Of a stretch of 64,000 bases of DNA, positions 8,747 to 17,364 are shown one piece after another; position 1 is the stretch's first letter, and each line of letters opens with the position of its first letter. Source of the stretch: Streptomyces aureocirculatus (GTDB lineage Bacteria > Actinomycetota > Actinomycetes > Streptomycetales > Streptomycetaceae); contig NZ_JOAP01000037.1 in assembly GCF_000720475.1 (NCBI RefSeq), forward strand, positions 6,858 to 70,857, in the 5' to 3' direction. The notes beneath the pieces are model-generated. The model did not search any database, was not told the DNA's origin, and worked only from the letters and a program-made list of their open reading frames with translations. A program made the translations under genes and the position numbers.

Positions 8747-10172
8747 TCTCAGGACGCTGCTGCGGGCCCCTGAGCAGACACTGCCGCCGGTGACGCCTGC
8801 CGTACCGACGGTTCCTGGCGTACCGGTGCCTTCCGCCGCCGATGTGTCCGGCGGTGTCCCCGCGGCGCCCTCGGTCCCGGCGGCGACGCCCGTACCCGTG
8901 CCCGACACCGCCGGGCTGCCCGCCCCGACCCCGCCGGGCGGCTTCTCCCCCGAGGCCGCCCGCCAGGACGTGCCGATCCTGCACCGCACCGTCAACGGCC
9001 ACTCGCTGATCTGGCTCGACAACGGCGCGACCACACAGAAGCCGCGCCAGGTCATCGAGGCCGTGAGCGCCTACTACAGCGCGGCCAACTCCAACATCCA
9101 CCGCGGCGCGCACACCATGGCCAGGGAGGCGACGGAGCTGTACGAGGCGGGGCGCGCCGCGGTCGCGCAGCTCCTGGGAGCGCCCTCACCGGACACGATC
9201 ATGTTCGTACGAGGTACCACGGAGGCCATCAACCTCGTGGCGCAGAGCTGGGGCCGCACGCGTCTGGGCCCCGGGGACGAGATCCTCGTACCCGTACTTG
9301 AGCACCACTCGAACATCGTCCCCTGGCAGTTGCTCGCGGACGAGACCCGCGCCCGGGTGGTCCCGGTGCCGCTCACCCCGGACGGCTCGATCGACCAGAA
9401 CGCCTACGCCGACCTGCTCTCGGCCCGCACCCAACTGGTCGTGGTCAGCCAGGCGTCGAACGTGCTCGGCACCGTGCCGCCGGTGCGTGAGATGGCTGCC
9501 CTCGCCCACCGCTACGGCGCGAAGGTCCTGGTCGACGGGGCGCAGGCGGTGGCCCACATGCCGGTGGACGTGCAGGAGTTGGGTGCGGACTTCTACGCCT
9601 TCTCCGGGCACAAGCTGTTCGCGCCGACCGGCATCGGGGCACTGTTCGCGACGCCGGAGGCCATGGCGGCGATGCGGCCGTGGCAGGGCGGCGGCAACAT
9701 GATCGAGTCGGTGAGCTTCGAGCGGACGACGTTCGCGGCGATGCCGCACATGATGGAGGCGGGCACCGGCCACATCTCGGGCGTCGTCGGCCTGCTTGCG
9801 GCCATCGACTGGCTGCGCGGATTCGACCAGCAGGCCGTGGCGGCGTACGAGCAGGCGCTGATGTCGTACGCGCGGACGGCCCTCGCCACCGTGCCGGGGG
9901 TCGAGGTCATCGGCTCGGCCGCCGAGCGGATCGCGGTCCTGACGTTCACGCTCGCGGGCCACGATCCGGCGTCGGTGGCGGACTGGCTGGACCGGGACGG
10001 GATCGCGGTGCGCGCGGGCCACCACTGCGCGCAGCCCGCGCTCGCCCACTACGGCCTGGAGTCCGCGGCCCGCGCCTCCCTCGCCCTGTACAACACCTCC
10101 GGCGAGGTGGACCAGTTGGTGGCGTCCCTGCGGCGCCTCCAGGAGGCCGGGCCCGGCGCCGGCGAGGGATAG
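8733..10172 (+). CDS. SufS-type cysteine desulfurase with disordered N-terminal cargo-loading extension
   Basis: 479 residues. The first 70 are rich in Pro, Ala, Val and Thr and lack predicted structure; family 2 encapsulin cargo desulfurases carry such an extension as the targeting signal (family knowledge). The rest is a complete class V PLP enzyme: LIWLDNGATTQKP, IHRGAHTM, VDGAQAVAHMPVD, the PLP lysine in FSGHKLFAPTGIG, and the catalytic cysteine in RAGHHCAQP near the C-terminus. It would remove sulfur from cysteine as a persulfide. The 14-bp overlap with the shell gene means both are translated together, supporting encapsulation and possible sulfur storage. Confidence 0.92.
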   Translation: MTTPDLRTLLRAPEQTLPPVTPAVPTVPGVPVPSAADVSGGVPAAPSVPAATPVPVPDTAGLPAPTPPGGFSPEAARQDVPILHRTVNGHSLIWLDNGATTQKPRQVIEAVSAYYSAANSNIHRGAHTMAREATELYEAGRAAVAQLLGAPSPDTIMFVRGTTEAINLVAQSWGRTRLGPGDEILVPVLEHHSNIVPWQLLADETRARVVPVPLTPDGSIDQNAYADLLSARTQLVVVSQASNVLGTVPPVREMAALAHRYGAKVLVDGAQAVAHMPVDVQELGADFYAFSGHKLFAPTGIGALFATPEAMAAMRPWQGGGNMIESVSFERTTFAAMPHMMEAGTGHISGVVGLLAAIDWLRGFDQQAVAAYEQALMSYARTALATVPGVEVIGSAAERIAVLTFTLAGHDPASVADWLDRDGIAVRAGHHCAQPALAHYGLESAARASLALYNTSGEVDQLVASLRRLQEAGPGAGEG

Positions 10173-10209
10173 CCGGGAGGGACGCGGTCCGGTTCGGGGC
10201 CCGGGGCCG

Positions 10210-11034
10210 TCAGCGCGTCGGGCGGCGGCTCCGGGTCCTGAGGTGGAACACGATCAGACCGATGACGGCGAAGGACGCCGCCCAGATCAGACCGAAGCCG
10301 AGATAGCGCCACATGACGGTGTCGCCGAGCGAGCCGCCGACGGAGAACTGCATCGGCCCGAAGGACGGGAAGTACTGCAGGACCGGCTTGTTGGCGGCCG
10401 GGTTGCCGAGCGGGTTCTGCAGGAACGTGTCCGTGAGGCCGCCCATGATGATCAGGAAGAAGCCCTCGAGGTCGTTCTTGACCAGGACGCCGAGCAACAG
10501 CCCGAGCGAGCCGTAGGTGAGCGTCATGGCGACGAACCCGGCCAGGACGGTCGCCCAGCCGGAGAGCCCCGGGCGCCAGTAGATCAGCAGGGCGAGGGCG
10601 GTGTAGAGCGCGATCGTGCCCGCGACGATGCCGATGGCGAGCATCTTGGCGCCGATGAGGGTGGACTGGCGGAACCCGGCGAAGGCGAGGCGCTTGTCGA
10701 AGTTCAGGGCCTTGCGGACCGCGTCGAAGACGACGAAGCCGGAGATCATCGTCAGGGAGTTCATGCCCGCGGTGATCAGCGTGACGTGCGTGCCGTCGAC
10801 GCTCAGGAGCTCGCCGGTCGCGTAGAGCTTGAACTCCAGGTCCTTGTCGCCCGCGATCGAGGTCATCAGGAGATACCAGAGCGGTACGAACAGGACCAGG
10901 AGCAGCGCGGCGAGGCGGTTGCGGCTCTGCTCGCGCACGGAGAACCCGAGCGCGGTCGGGAACTGGCCGTACAGCGGGGTGCTCGGGGCACTCCGGGTGC
11001 TGGGGGTGCCCTTGAGGGCCTCAGGCGCCGACAT
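10210..11034 (-). CDS. ABC-2 type transporter permease
   Basis: 274 residues with about six hydrophobic segments (for example RLAALLLVLFVPLWYLLM near the start and YLGFGLIWAASFAVIGLIVF near the end), the usual topology of ABC-2 export permeases. It overlaps the ATPase gene by 14 bp and must pair with it. The exported substrate is unknown. Its closeness to the prodiginine cluster raises the possibility of drug efflux, but the TetR gene at the head of the operon is enough to explain its regulation and the link is unproven. Confidence 0.88.
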   Translation of the reverse strand: MSAPEALKGTPSTRSAPSTPLYGQFPTALGFSVREQSRNRLAALLLVLFVPLWYLLMTSIAGDKDLEFKLYATGELLSVDGTHVTLITAGMNSLTMISGFVVFDAVRKALNFDKRLAFAGFRQSTLIGAKMLAIGIVAGTIALYTALALLIYWRPGLSGWATVLAGFVAMTLTYGSLGLLLGVLVKNDLEGFFLIIMGGLTDTFLQNPLGNPAANKPVLQYFPSFGPMQFSVGGSLGDTVMWRYLGFGLIWAASFAVIGLIVFHLRTRSRRPTR

Positions 11035-11680
11035 TGCTGTGCTCCTTCGCTGCCACTGCCGCTGCCGTACGCGGGGTGAGACGGCCGTCGACGAGGTCGG
11101 CGAGCACGTCGAACCGCTCCTGCTCGAAGACGAGATGGGTGATGACGACGACTGCCTTGTTCCGCTCGTGCAGTTGGTCGACCAGGTCCCAGAAGCGCAG
11201 ATACGTCTCCCAGTCGAAGCCCTGGTACGGCTCGTCGAGCAGCAGGACGTCCGGGTCGTGCAGCAGCGCGAGGGTCAGGTTGAGCTTCTGCCGGGTGCCG
11301 CCGGAGAGGTCGCCCGCGGCGGTCTCGCGGTACTTCTCGTAGCCGAGCAGGCCCAGCAGTTCGTCGGCCCGGTCCAGGCTGTGGAGCTTGTGGGCGGCGG
11401 CGAAGTACTGAAGGTGCTGGTCCACGGTGAGATTGAGGTTGAGGACCGGGTCCTGCGGGCAGTAGCCGAGCTCGCCGCCGAGGCGGACCTCGCCGCTGTC
11501 GACGGCCAGGGTGCCCGCGATCGCCTTCAGAAGGGTGGACTTGCCCGAGCCGTTCTCACCGACCACGGCGACCAGTTGGCCCGGTTCGACGGTGAGGTCG
11601 GCGCCCCGCAGGACCTGGTGTTTGCCGAATGCCTTGTGGATGTCCCTGGCGGCGAGTGCGGGCTGTGGCCTTGGGGTCAT
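11021..11680 (-). CDS. ABC transporter ATP-binding protein
   Basis: 219 residues, a single nucleotide-binding domain. Walker A is GENGSGKS (about residue 40), the ABC signature LSGGTRQKLNLTLAL (about residue 125) and Walker B VLLLDEP, followed by the switch region VVVITH. The protein ends soon after the core, without the long C-terminal DUF4162 seen in DrrA. It energises the permease encoded downstream. The start ATG overlaps the TetR stop by four bases, making a TetR-ATPase-permease operon. Confidence 0.92.
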   Translation of the reverse strand: MTPRPQPALAARDIHKAFGKHQVLRGADLTVEPGQLVAVVGENGSGKSTLLKAIAGTLAVDSGEVRLGGELGYCPQDPVLNLNLTVDQHLQYFAAAHKLHSLDRADELLGLLGYEKYRETAAGDLSGGTRQKLNLTLALLHDPDVLLLDEPYQGFDWETYLRFWDLVDQLHERNKAVVVITHLVFEQERFDVLADLVDGRLTPRTAAAVAAKEHSNVGA

Positions 11681-12432
11681 GCCTGGCCTCCTACTGCTTC
11701 GGGTGCCTGTGCTGCTTCCGGTGCTTGGTGCGATGCCTGTCCCGGCGCTTCTTCCGGCGCTGTTTCCGGGGCTTCCGGGGCTTCCGGGGCTTCCGGGGGT
11801 ATCTCCGGTGCCGGGGCGTCCGCGTTCAGGCCGCCCGCGTAGATGCTCAGGAGTTCGGGTCCGAGGCGGGCGAGACCGGCAGCGGACAGGGGGTCGATGC
11901 CGAGGACCGCGGTGAGCTGATCGCGGAGCAGAAACACCGAGAGGTCGTTGACCAGCAACAACGCGGCGCGCACCTGCGGGTCCTTGCCGCGCGACGCGGC
12001 GCCGGCGTCGGCGAGGGCGTCCAGGGTCTCCCGGCTCACGGCGTACAGGCGGCGGAACAGGCCGCGGCCCGCGTCCGTGTCGGAGAGCAGCAGCATGCGC
12101 AGATAGCCGGGCAGCGGCGAGCCGACGGGCAGGTGCTGCAGGAAGATCTCGCCCAGGGAGCCGGTCGCGGCGCCCGCGTCCTCGAACGAGACCGTGCCGT
12201 CTCCGGTCAGCTCGCTCAGCAGGCCCTCGAAGACGGTGAGGACGTACTGGTCGACCTCCTGCCGCAGATTGTCCTTGGAGCGGAAGTGGTGCACGACCAG
12301 TCCCGGCGATACCCCCGCCGCGGTCGCGATCTGCCGGATGGTGACGGCTTCGGGGCCCTGTGCGGCGAAGAGTCTCAGGGCCTCGTCTCGGATGACCGCC
12401 CGGGTGGTGCGGTCGTCGGGCATTGAACGCAT
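11677..12432 (-). CDS. TetR family transcriptional regulator
   Basis: About 251 residues from the ATG at 12432 (an ATG at 12423 and a TTG at 12450 are alternatives; none has a strong ribosome site, so a leaderless message is possible). Residues about 10-60 form a TetR helix-turn-helix: IRQIATAAGVSPGLVVHHFRSKDNL. The middle is the ligand-binding domain. The C-terminus is a low-complexity run of Pro, Glu and Ala (PEIPPEAPEAPEAPE). It heads the operon of an ABC exporter and lies next to a perfect inverted repeat, so it most likely represses its own operon and responds to a drug-like ligand. Confidence 0.88.
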   Translation of the reverse strand: MRSMPDDRTTRAVIRDEALRLFAAQGPEAVTIRQIATAAGVSPGLVVHHFRSKDNLRQEVDQYVLTVFEGLLSELTGDGTVSFEDAGAATGSLGEIFLQHLPVGSPLPGYLRMLLLSDTDAGRGLFRRLYAVSRETLDALADAGAASRGKDPQVRAALLLVNDLSVFLLRDQLTAVLGIDPLSAAGLARLGPELLSIYAGGLNADAPAPEIPPEAPEAPEAPETAPEEAPGQASHQAPEAAQAPEAVGGQA

Positions 12433-12442
12433 GTACAGCAGA

Positions 12443-12458
12443 CTAAACAACTGTTTAG
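12443..12458. promoter_or_regulatory. candidate TetR operator
   Basis: Perfect inverted repeat CTAAAC-AACT-GTTTAG directly upstream of the TetR start, AT-rich against a GC-rich background. It resembles many TetR autoregulatory sites and overlaps where the promoter should be. Confidence 0.65.
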
Positions 12459-12835
12459 CCCGCTGTCCAGCAGGGCGGAACGCCGGACTCCGCGCGGATC
12501 ACGCGCCCACCGCTCCGGCGTACCGACACACCCGGGGCGCACCCTTCTCAGCCGTCCGTTGAGGTGCGCTCCGTCATTTCTCCACGAATGATGGAGGCGG
12601 TTCTCCGGAAATTGATCGGGACACATATCAGGTAAACCCGTCAGGTGATCGATGGCCGCGGTACAGCGCTCCCTGCGAAAATCGTGCACAGCCGAACAGA
12701 GGGGGCCGAGGGGACCGTAGAGGGGACCAAGGAGCCTATGGGAATTCCGGTGCCCGCTCCCCTCGGAGCGGCGAGTGCTGCCCTTTGCTGCCCTTTGCTG
12801 CCCAGTGACGTCGATTGCCGCACCGGGGGAACATC
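12459..12835. other. upstream region of redD
   Basis: Divergent gap between the TetR operon and redD; no gene seen. It includes a repeated CAGGT (around 12630-12650) and the three 10-bp repeats annotated separately. The redD promoter and the RedZ binding site are expected here. Confidence 0.5.
12776..12805. repeat. three 10-bp direct repeats upstream of redD
   Basis: TGCTGCCCTT occurs twice in tandem, followed by TGCTGCCCAG, ending 30 bases before the redD start. Same-face helical spacing suggests a possible binding site, but position and unit differ from classic SARP repeats. Confidence 0.6.
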
Positions 12836-13621
12836 ATGCACATCAATGTCCTGGGGCCCGTTTCCGTGGCCGCGGACGGAATGCGCCACGGAATCCAGTC
12901 CAACAAGGTACGGGCCATGCTGGCCACGCTCGCGCTCGACGCGGGCCGGGCGGTCTCGCACGCGGACCTCGCCGACGAGCTGTGGGCGGGCCAGCCGCTC
13001 GGCAACGCACGCAACGCGCTCCAGGCGCACGCCACCCGGCTGCGCAAGGCGCTGGACGGCCACCGTCCGCAACGATGCGGGGCGACCGTGCTCCGGGCGG
13101 TGCGCGGCGGCTATCTGCTCGACGTGCCGCCCGCCTGCGTCGACGGCAATCGCTTCCTCGACCTGGCCACCCGTGGCGCGGCCGCGCTGTCCGTGCAGCC
13201 CGAGCGCGCCATCGAGCTGTTACAGGCGGGCCTGGAGCTCTGGCAGGGGCCCGCGCTCCTCGACGCCGGGGACGGGCTGCGCTGCCGGGGCGCGGCCGCG
13301 CTCTTCGACGAGCGGCGCCTCACCGTCTGGGAGGACCTGGTCCGCGCCCGGATCGCGGTCGAGGACACCTCACGGGCGGTGGCCGAGCTGCGCCGTCTGG
13401 TGGCCCAGCACCCCCTGCGCGAGCGCTTCTGCGAACTGCTGATGCTCGCCCTGTACCGGACGGGCCGGCAGGCGGACGCCCTGGAACTGTTCCACGCGAC
13501 GCGCCGGCGTCTCGACGAGGAGCTGGGGGTGCGGCCGGGAATCGTACTACAGCGGCGGCACACGGAAATCCTTTCGCAGGATCCGGCGCTTTCCCTCTCC
13601 ACCGCCACAGCCGCCCCGTGA
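12836..13621 (+). CDS. redD: RedD-like SARP pathway activator of prodiginine biosynthesis
   Basis: 261 residues. Residues about 10-90 are an OmpR/PhoB-type winged helix (MLATLALDAGRAVSHADLAD, then NALQAHATRLRKAL), and residues about 95-245 a bacterial transcriptional activator domain (BTAD), the standard architecture of a small Streptomyces antibiotic regulatory protein. Position directly before redX matches redD of S. coelicolor (from memory). The ATG at 12836 follows a GGGGA ribosome site. Codon 129 is TTA (13220-13222), so translation should require the bldA leucyl-tRNA. Likely targets are the heptamer arrays between redR and redP. Confidence 0.92.
   Translation: MHINVLGPVSVAADGMRHGIQSNKVRAMLATLALDAGRAVSHADLADELWAGQPLGNARNALQAHATRLRKALDGHRPQRCGATVLRAVRGGYLLDVPPACVDGNRFLDLATRGAAALSVQPERAIELLQAGLELWQGPALLDAGDGLRCRGAAALFDERRLTVWEDLVRARIAVEDTSRAVAELRRLVAQHPLRERFCELLMLALYRTGRQADALELFHATRRRLDEELGVRPGIVLQRRHTEILSQDPALSLSTATAAP
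13220..13222 (+). promoter_or_regulatory. TTA leucine codon in redD (bldA control point)
   Basis: In frame as codon 129 (GAG CTG TTA CAG). TTA is the rarest codon in Streptomyces and is read by the bldA tRNA, which accumulates late in development. Confidence 0.9.
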
Positions 13622-13714
13622 GTCATTTCTCCTGCCACCGAAACCTTCCGGCACCACCGGCCGCCATCAGTCCCGCTTTCTCCGCACACTCCGACAGGGC
13701 GGCCGACCCCATTT

Positions 13715-13732
13715 CTCCACACTCCCTCCACA
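13715..13732. promoter_or_regulatory. 11-bp-spaced direct repeat upstream of redX
   Basis: CTCCACA occurs at 13715-13721 and 13726-13732, start to start 11 bp, about 90 bases upstream of redX. The spacing is that of SARP sites, though the heptamer differs from the CGTCAGC units near redP. Confidence 0.4.
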
Positions 13733-13818
13733 AACTGCTTGCCCTTTGAATTGCGTTGTTCTCCGCACGCCGGAGTGCGCGCTGGCGCAAGCCCGCCGAC
13801 GACCGCAGGAGCAGCCGC

Positions 13819-16800
13819 GTGACGACGTTTGATCCGCAAGCGCGCCGGTCCTGGCCCGCGCGGCCAGGGGAGCCCATCGCGATCGTCGGGATCGCCGAGC
13901 TCGATCCGGGCACGCTCGACGACGTCGTCGTCGACGTGGCCCGGTTCGGCATCCCGCCGATGCAGGCCAAGTCCATGAACCGGATGCAGCTCCTCATGCT
14001 GGAGGCGGCACGGCGGTGCCTGGCCGACGCGGGCCACCCGGACCGGCCGCTGCCCGCCGAGCGCACCGATGTCATCACCGGCCTGTGCTTCGCCCTCGAC
14101 CGGCAGCACGCCAACGCCCTGCGCGTCGAACTGCCCCGGTACGCACGCGAGGTGGAGCGCGCCGCGAGCGCCGCGGGCGCGGAGCCGGACAGCGCGGCGC
14201 GCGCCGCCGAGGAACTGCGCGCGATCCTCACGCGACGGCTCGGCGGCTCGCCGCACGACCGGGTCGGCGAGATGGCGAGCACCATCCCCGCACGGATCGC
14301 CGCGGCCTTCAAGCTGCGCGGCCGCACCCTCGCCGTCGAATCGGCGGAGGCCACGTCGTTCGTGGCCGTCTCACAGGCGGTGCGGCAGTTGCGTGCGGAA
14401 GTGTCCGACGCGGCCCTCGTGCTCGCGGGGCAGCGCCGTGAAAGTCCGTACGTGGCGCGGGCGTTGGCCGCGAAGCTGCGCGGGGGGTCGGAGGTGGGCG
14501 GGCCGGAGCGGCCCGGCGGCGAAGGGCCGCCCGCGCTGCCGCTCACCGAAGGCGTCGGCGCCGTCCTCCTCAAGCGGCTCCCGGACGCCGTCCGTGACGG
14601 GGACCGCGTCTACGCCACGATCCTCGACTGCACGCTCCGCCACGATCCGCTGCCCGGCTGCTTCCGGCCGTCGCGCTCCACCGCGCTGCGGCGGCTCGCG
14701 GCGGAGGAGTCGCTGCGGGCGGCGGGTGCCGATGCGGACACCGTGCAGTACGTGGAGGCGGTGGAGTCCGCACTCGGGCCCGGCGTCGACACCGGCCACC
14801 CTTCCTTGGCCGCCGATCGCCCCTCCGCGGACGTCGGCCACCTCTCCGTGGACGTGAGTCGCCCCTCCGCGGACGTCGACCGCCCTTCCGTGGATGTGGA
14901 TAGTCCTTCCGCGGACGTCGGCCACCCCTCCGAGGACGTCGGCCACCCCTTCGCGGACGTCGGGCACCCCTCCGTGGACGTGAGTCGCCCTTCCGTGGAC
15001 GTCGGCCGCCCTTCCGCGGACGTGAGCCGCCCTTCCGTGGACGTGGATAGTCCTTCCGCGGACGTGGGTCACCCCTCCGCGGACGTGAGCCGCCCCTCCG
15101 CGGACGTCGGCCACCTCTCCGTGGACGTGGATAGCCCTTCCGTGGACGTGGGTCGCCCTTCCGCGGACGTGGGTCACCCCTCCGCGGACGTGAGTCGCTC
15201 CTCCGCGGACGTGAGTCGCTCCTCCGCGGACGTGAGTCGCTCCTCCGCGGACGTCGACCGCCCCTCCGCGGACGTGGGTCACCCCTCCGCGGACGTGAGC
15301 CGCCCTTCCGTGAACGTGGATAACCCTTCCGTGAACGTGGGTCACCCCTCCGCGGACGTCAGCCACCCCTCCGCGGACGTCGGCCACCCCGTGGACGTGG
15401 ATAGCCCTTCCGCGGACGTCGGCCACCCCTCCGCGGACGTGGATAGCCCCTCCACGGACGTGAGCCGCCCCTCCGTGGACATCGGCCACCCCTCCGTGGA
15501 CGTCGGCCGCGTCCTCGCCGGCGCTGTCCTCGGCACCGGTGACGGCCGCGCGTTCGCCCATGCGGGGCTCGCCGCGCTCGCCAAGGTCGCGTCCGCGCTG
15601 CATGACCGGAGGTATCCGGTTCCGGGCGGGGCTGTCGCCGTGGGTCCCGGCACACGTACGGGCGCACCGTGGACGGCGGGCGTGCGGGCCGGTGTGCCGC
15701 GGCGGGCCGTGGTCCATGGGGCGTCGCTGACCGGGACGTTCTGCCATCTCGTACTGGAGGAACACCCGGGCACGGCGTCCGGCGGCACCGCATCCGTGGG
15801 CAGGGGCCCCGCCCCGGTTCCTGGGCGCACCGGGTGGCTCACGCCGGGACGCCCCCGCGCCCGGCGTACCTGGGCCGCCGCCACGCGTGCCGTGCCGATC
15901 GCGGTGGTCGGGCTCGGTGGGCGGTTCGCCGGGGCCGACGACGCGGCCGGGTTCTGGCGTGTCGTGCGATCGGGCCGCACCCGCATCGCGCCCGTACCGG
16001 ACAGCGTCCTCGACCGGGAGCTGTACCACTCCCCCGGCGCCCTCAGCCTCACCCACACCTATACCGACCGCGGCGGCCATGTGCCGGTGCCCGCCGAGCC
16101 GCCGGAGGACCCGGCGGTGCTGCCGCCGCGGTACGCGGTGCTCGACGGCGCGCAGCAGCTCGCGCTCACCGTCGCCGCGGAGCTGTTCGCGCCGTGCCGC
16201 ACCCGGGGGCGGCCCACCGGGCGCGGCATCGTCGCCGTCGGCGGCACCCTCGGGCCGACACGGGAACGGCGCGCCCACACCGCGCTCGCCCTCGGCGGCC
16301 TCGACGACACTGTCACCGGCCTCGCGGCGCTCGGGGGCCTGTCCGCGCTGCAACGCAAGAAGCTCCTCGAGCGGCTGCGGGAACGGACCGGCGCGACCGG
16401 CCAGGACGAGCGTGGCGACGCCCTCGCCCCCGCGCTCCTCGACGGCTGTCTGGCCAGCGGCGTCGCCGCGCTGCTCGCCAACGAGTACGGGCTCGAAGCG
16501 GTGCCGCTCGCCGTGGAGGCCGCCTGCGCGTCCTCGCTCGCCGCACTCGACATCGCCGTCGGCGAACTGCGCGCGGGCACCGTGGACTACGCCGTCGCGG
16601 GCGGCGTCGAACTCGCCTGCACCGTGAGGGACATGGTGTTGTGCTCGGCGCTCGGCCTCCTTTCGCACGGCACGAACGCACCGTTCGACGCCACGGCGGA
16701 CGGGTTCACCCCCGGTGACGGCTGCGGTCTCTTCCTGCTCAAGCGGTACGACGACGCGCGCCGCGACGGCGACCCGATCCACGGTCTGATCCGGGCCGTC

Positions 16801-17364
16801 GGCGCGTCCAACGACGCCAAGTCCCTCATCGCACCGGACGTCGACGGCCAGGTGCGCGCCATGCAACGGGCCTTCGCTCAGGTCGACTTCGAGCCCTGCA
16901 CCGTCGACTACCTGGAAGCGCACGGCACCGGCACCAAGGTCGGCGACCGCGTCGAGATCGCCGCGGCGGCCCGGCTGTACGCGGGCGGGCCACGGGCCGA
17001 ACCCCTGCGGATCGGCTCCGCGAAGTCGTTTTTCGGCCACACCTTCGCGGCGGCAGGCAGCGCCGGGCTGCTGCGCACCCTGCTTGCCCTGCGGGCAGCG
17101 ACGCTGCCGCCCAACACCTCGCTGCGGACGCTCAATCCGGCACTCGGCCTCGCCGCCATCCCGGCCGAGATCCTCACCAGGCCCGAACCATGGACCCGGC
17201 CGCCCGGCAGGCCGCGGCGCGCGGCCGTCAGCTCCTTCGGCACCGGCGGCATCAACTACCACGTCCTCGTCGAGGAGCAACCCGACGACCGCCATGTTCG
17301 TGACGTCCGCGACGTTCGCGACGACGGCGACGAAGTCCAGGAAGAGGAGGTCCGGCCGCGATGA
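13819..17364 (+). CDS. redX: RedX-like tandem ketosynthase (bipyrrole branch)
   Basis: 1181 residues from the GTG at 13819, which has AGGAG 8 bases upstream. Two ketosynthase folds: KS1 residues about 15-650, KS2 about 690-1170. KS2 is intact: Cys903 in [11 protein letters not shown], His1035 in EAHGTGT and His1074 in [12 protein letters not shown]. In KS1 the active-site position reads VESAEATS, so Cys is Glu177, and the HGTGT motif is lost. A 34-unit heptapeptide array (residues 327-563) interrupts KS1. In S. coelicolor RedX takes pyrrole-2-carboxyl from RedO and condenses it with malonyl on RedN (known pathway). It is coupled to redW by an ATGA overlap. Without the array it would be about 944 residues. 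Confidence 0.92.
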   Translation: MTTFDPQARRSWPARPGEPIAIVGIAELDPGTLDDVVVDVARFGIPPMQAKSMNRMQLLMLEAARRCLADAGHPDRPLPAERTDVITGLCFALDRQHANALRVELPRYAREVERAASAAGAEPDSAARAAEELRAILTRRLGGSPHDRVGEMASTIPARIAAAFKLRGRTLAVESAEATSFVAVSQAVRQLRAEVSDAALVLAGQRRESPYVARALAAKLRGGSEVGGPERPGGEGPPALPLTEGVGAVLLKRLPDAVRDGDRVYATILDCTLRHDPLPGCFRPSRSTALRRLAAEESLRAAGADADTVQYVEAVESALGPGVDTGHPSLAADRPSADVGHLSVDVSRPSADVDRPSVDVDSPSADVGHPSEDVGHPFADVGHPSVDVSRPSVDVGRPSADVSRPSVDVDSPSADVGHPSADVSRPSADVGHLSVDVDSPSVDVGRPSADVGHPSADVSRSSADVSRSSADVSRSSADVDRPSADVGHPSADVSRPSVNVDNPSVNVGHPSADVSHPSADVGHPVDVDSPSADVGHPSADVDSPSTDVSRPSVDIGHPSVDVGRVLAGAVLGTGDGRAFAHAGLAALAKVASALHDRRYPVPGGAVAVGPGTRTGAPWTAGVRAGVPRRAVVHGASLTGTFCHLVLEEHPGTASGGTASVGRGPAPVPGRTGWLTPGRPRARRTWAAATRAVPIAVVGLGGRFAGADDAAGFWRVVRSGRTRIAPVPDSVLDRELYHSPGALSLTHTYTDRGGHVPVPAEPPEDPAVLPPRYAVLDGAQQLALTVAAELFAPCRTRGRPTGRGIVAVGGTLGPTRERRAHTALALGGLDDTVTGLAALGGLSALQRKKLLERLRERTGATGQDERGDALAPALLDGCLASGVAALLANEYGLEAVPLAVEAACASSLAALDIAVGELRAGTVDYAVAGGVELACTVRDMVLCSALGLLSHGTNAPFDATADGFTPGDGCGLFLLKRYDDARRDGDPIHGLIRAVGASNDAKSLIAPDVDGQVRAMQRAFAQVDFEPCTVDYLEAHGTGTKVGDRVEIAAAARLYAGGPRAEPLRIGSAKSFFGHTFAAAGSAGLLRTLLALRAATLPPNTSLRTLNPALGLAAIPAEILTRPEPWTRPPGRPRRAAVSSFGTGGINYHVLVEEQPDDRHVRDVRDVRDDGDEVQEEEVRPR
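14797..15507 (+). repeat. 34-unit 21-bp minisatellite inside redX
   Basis: In-frame tandem repeat encoding the heptad (H/R/S)PSxDV(G/S/D); 33 units of 21 bp and one of 18 bp, with no stop or frameshift. The DNA core is close to CCCTCCGCGGACGTG. Units differ by a few bases, so the array has diverged but stayed in frame. Confidence 0.97.

Noticed and set aside
14797..15507. CRISPR-like array in redX
   Set aside because: Units are contiguous 21-bp coding repeats with no spacers and no cas genes.
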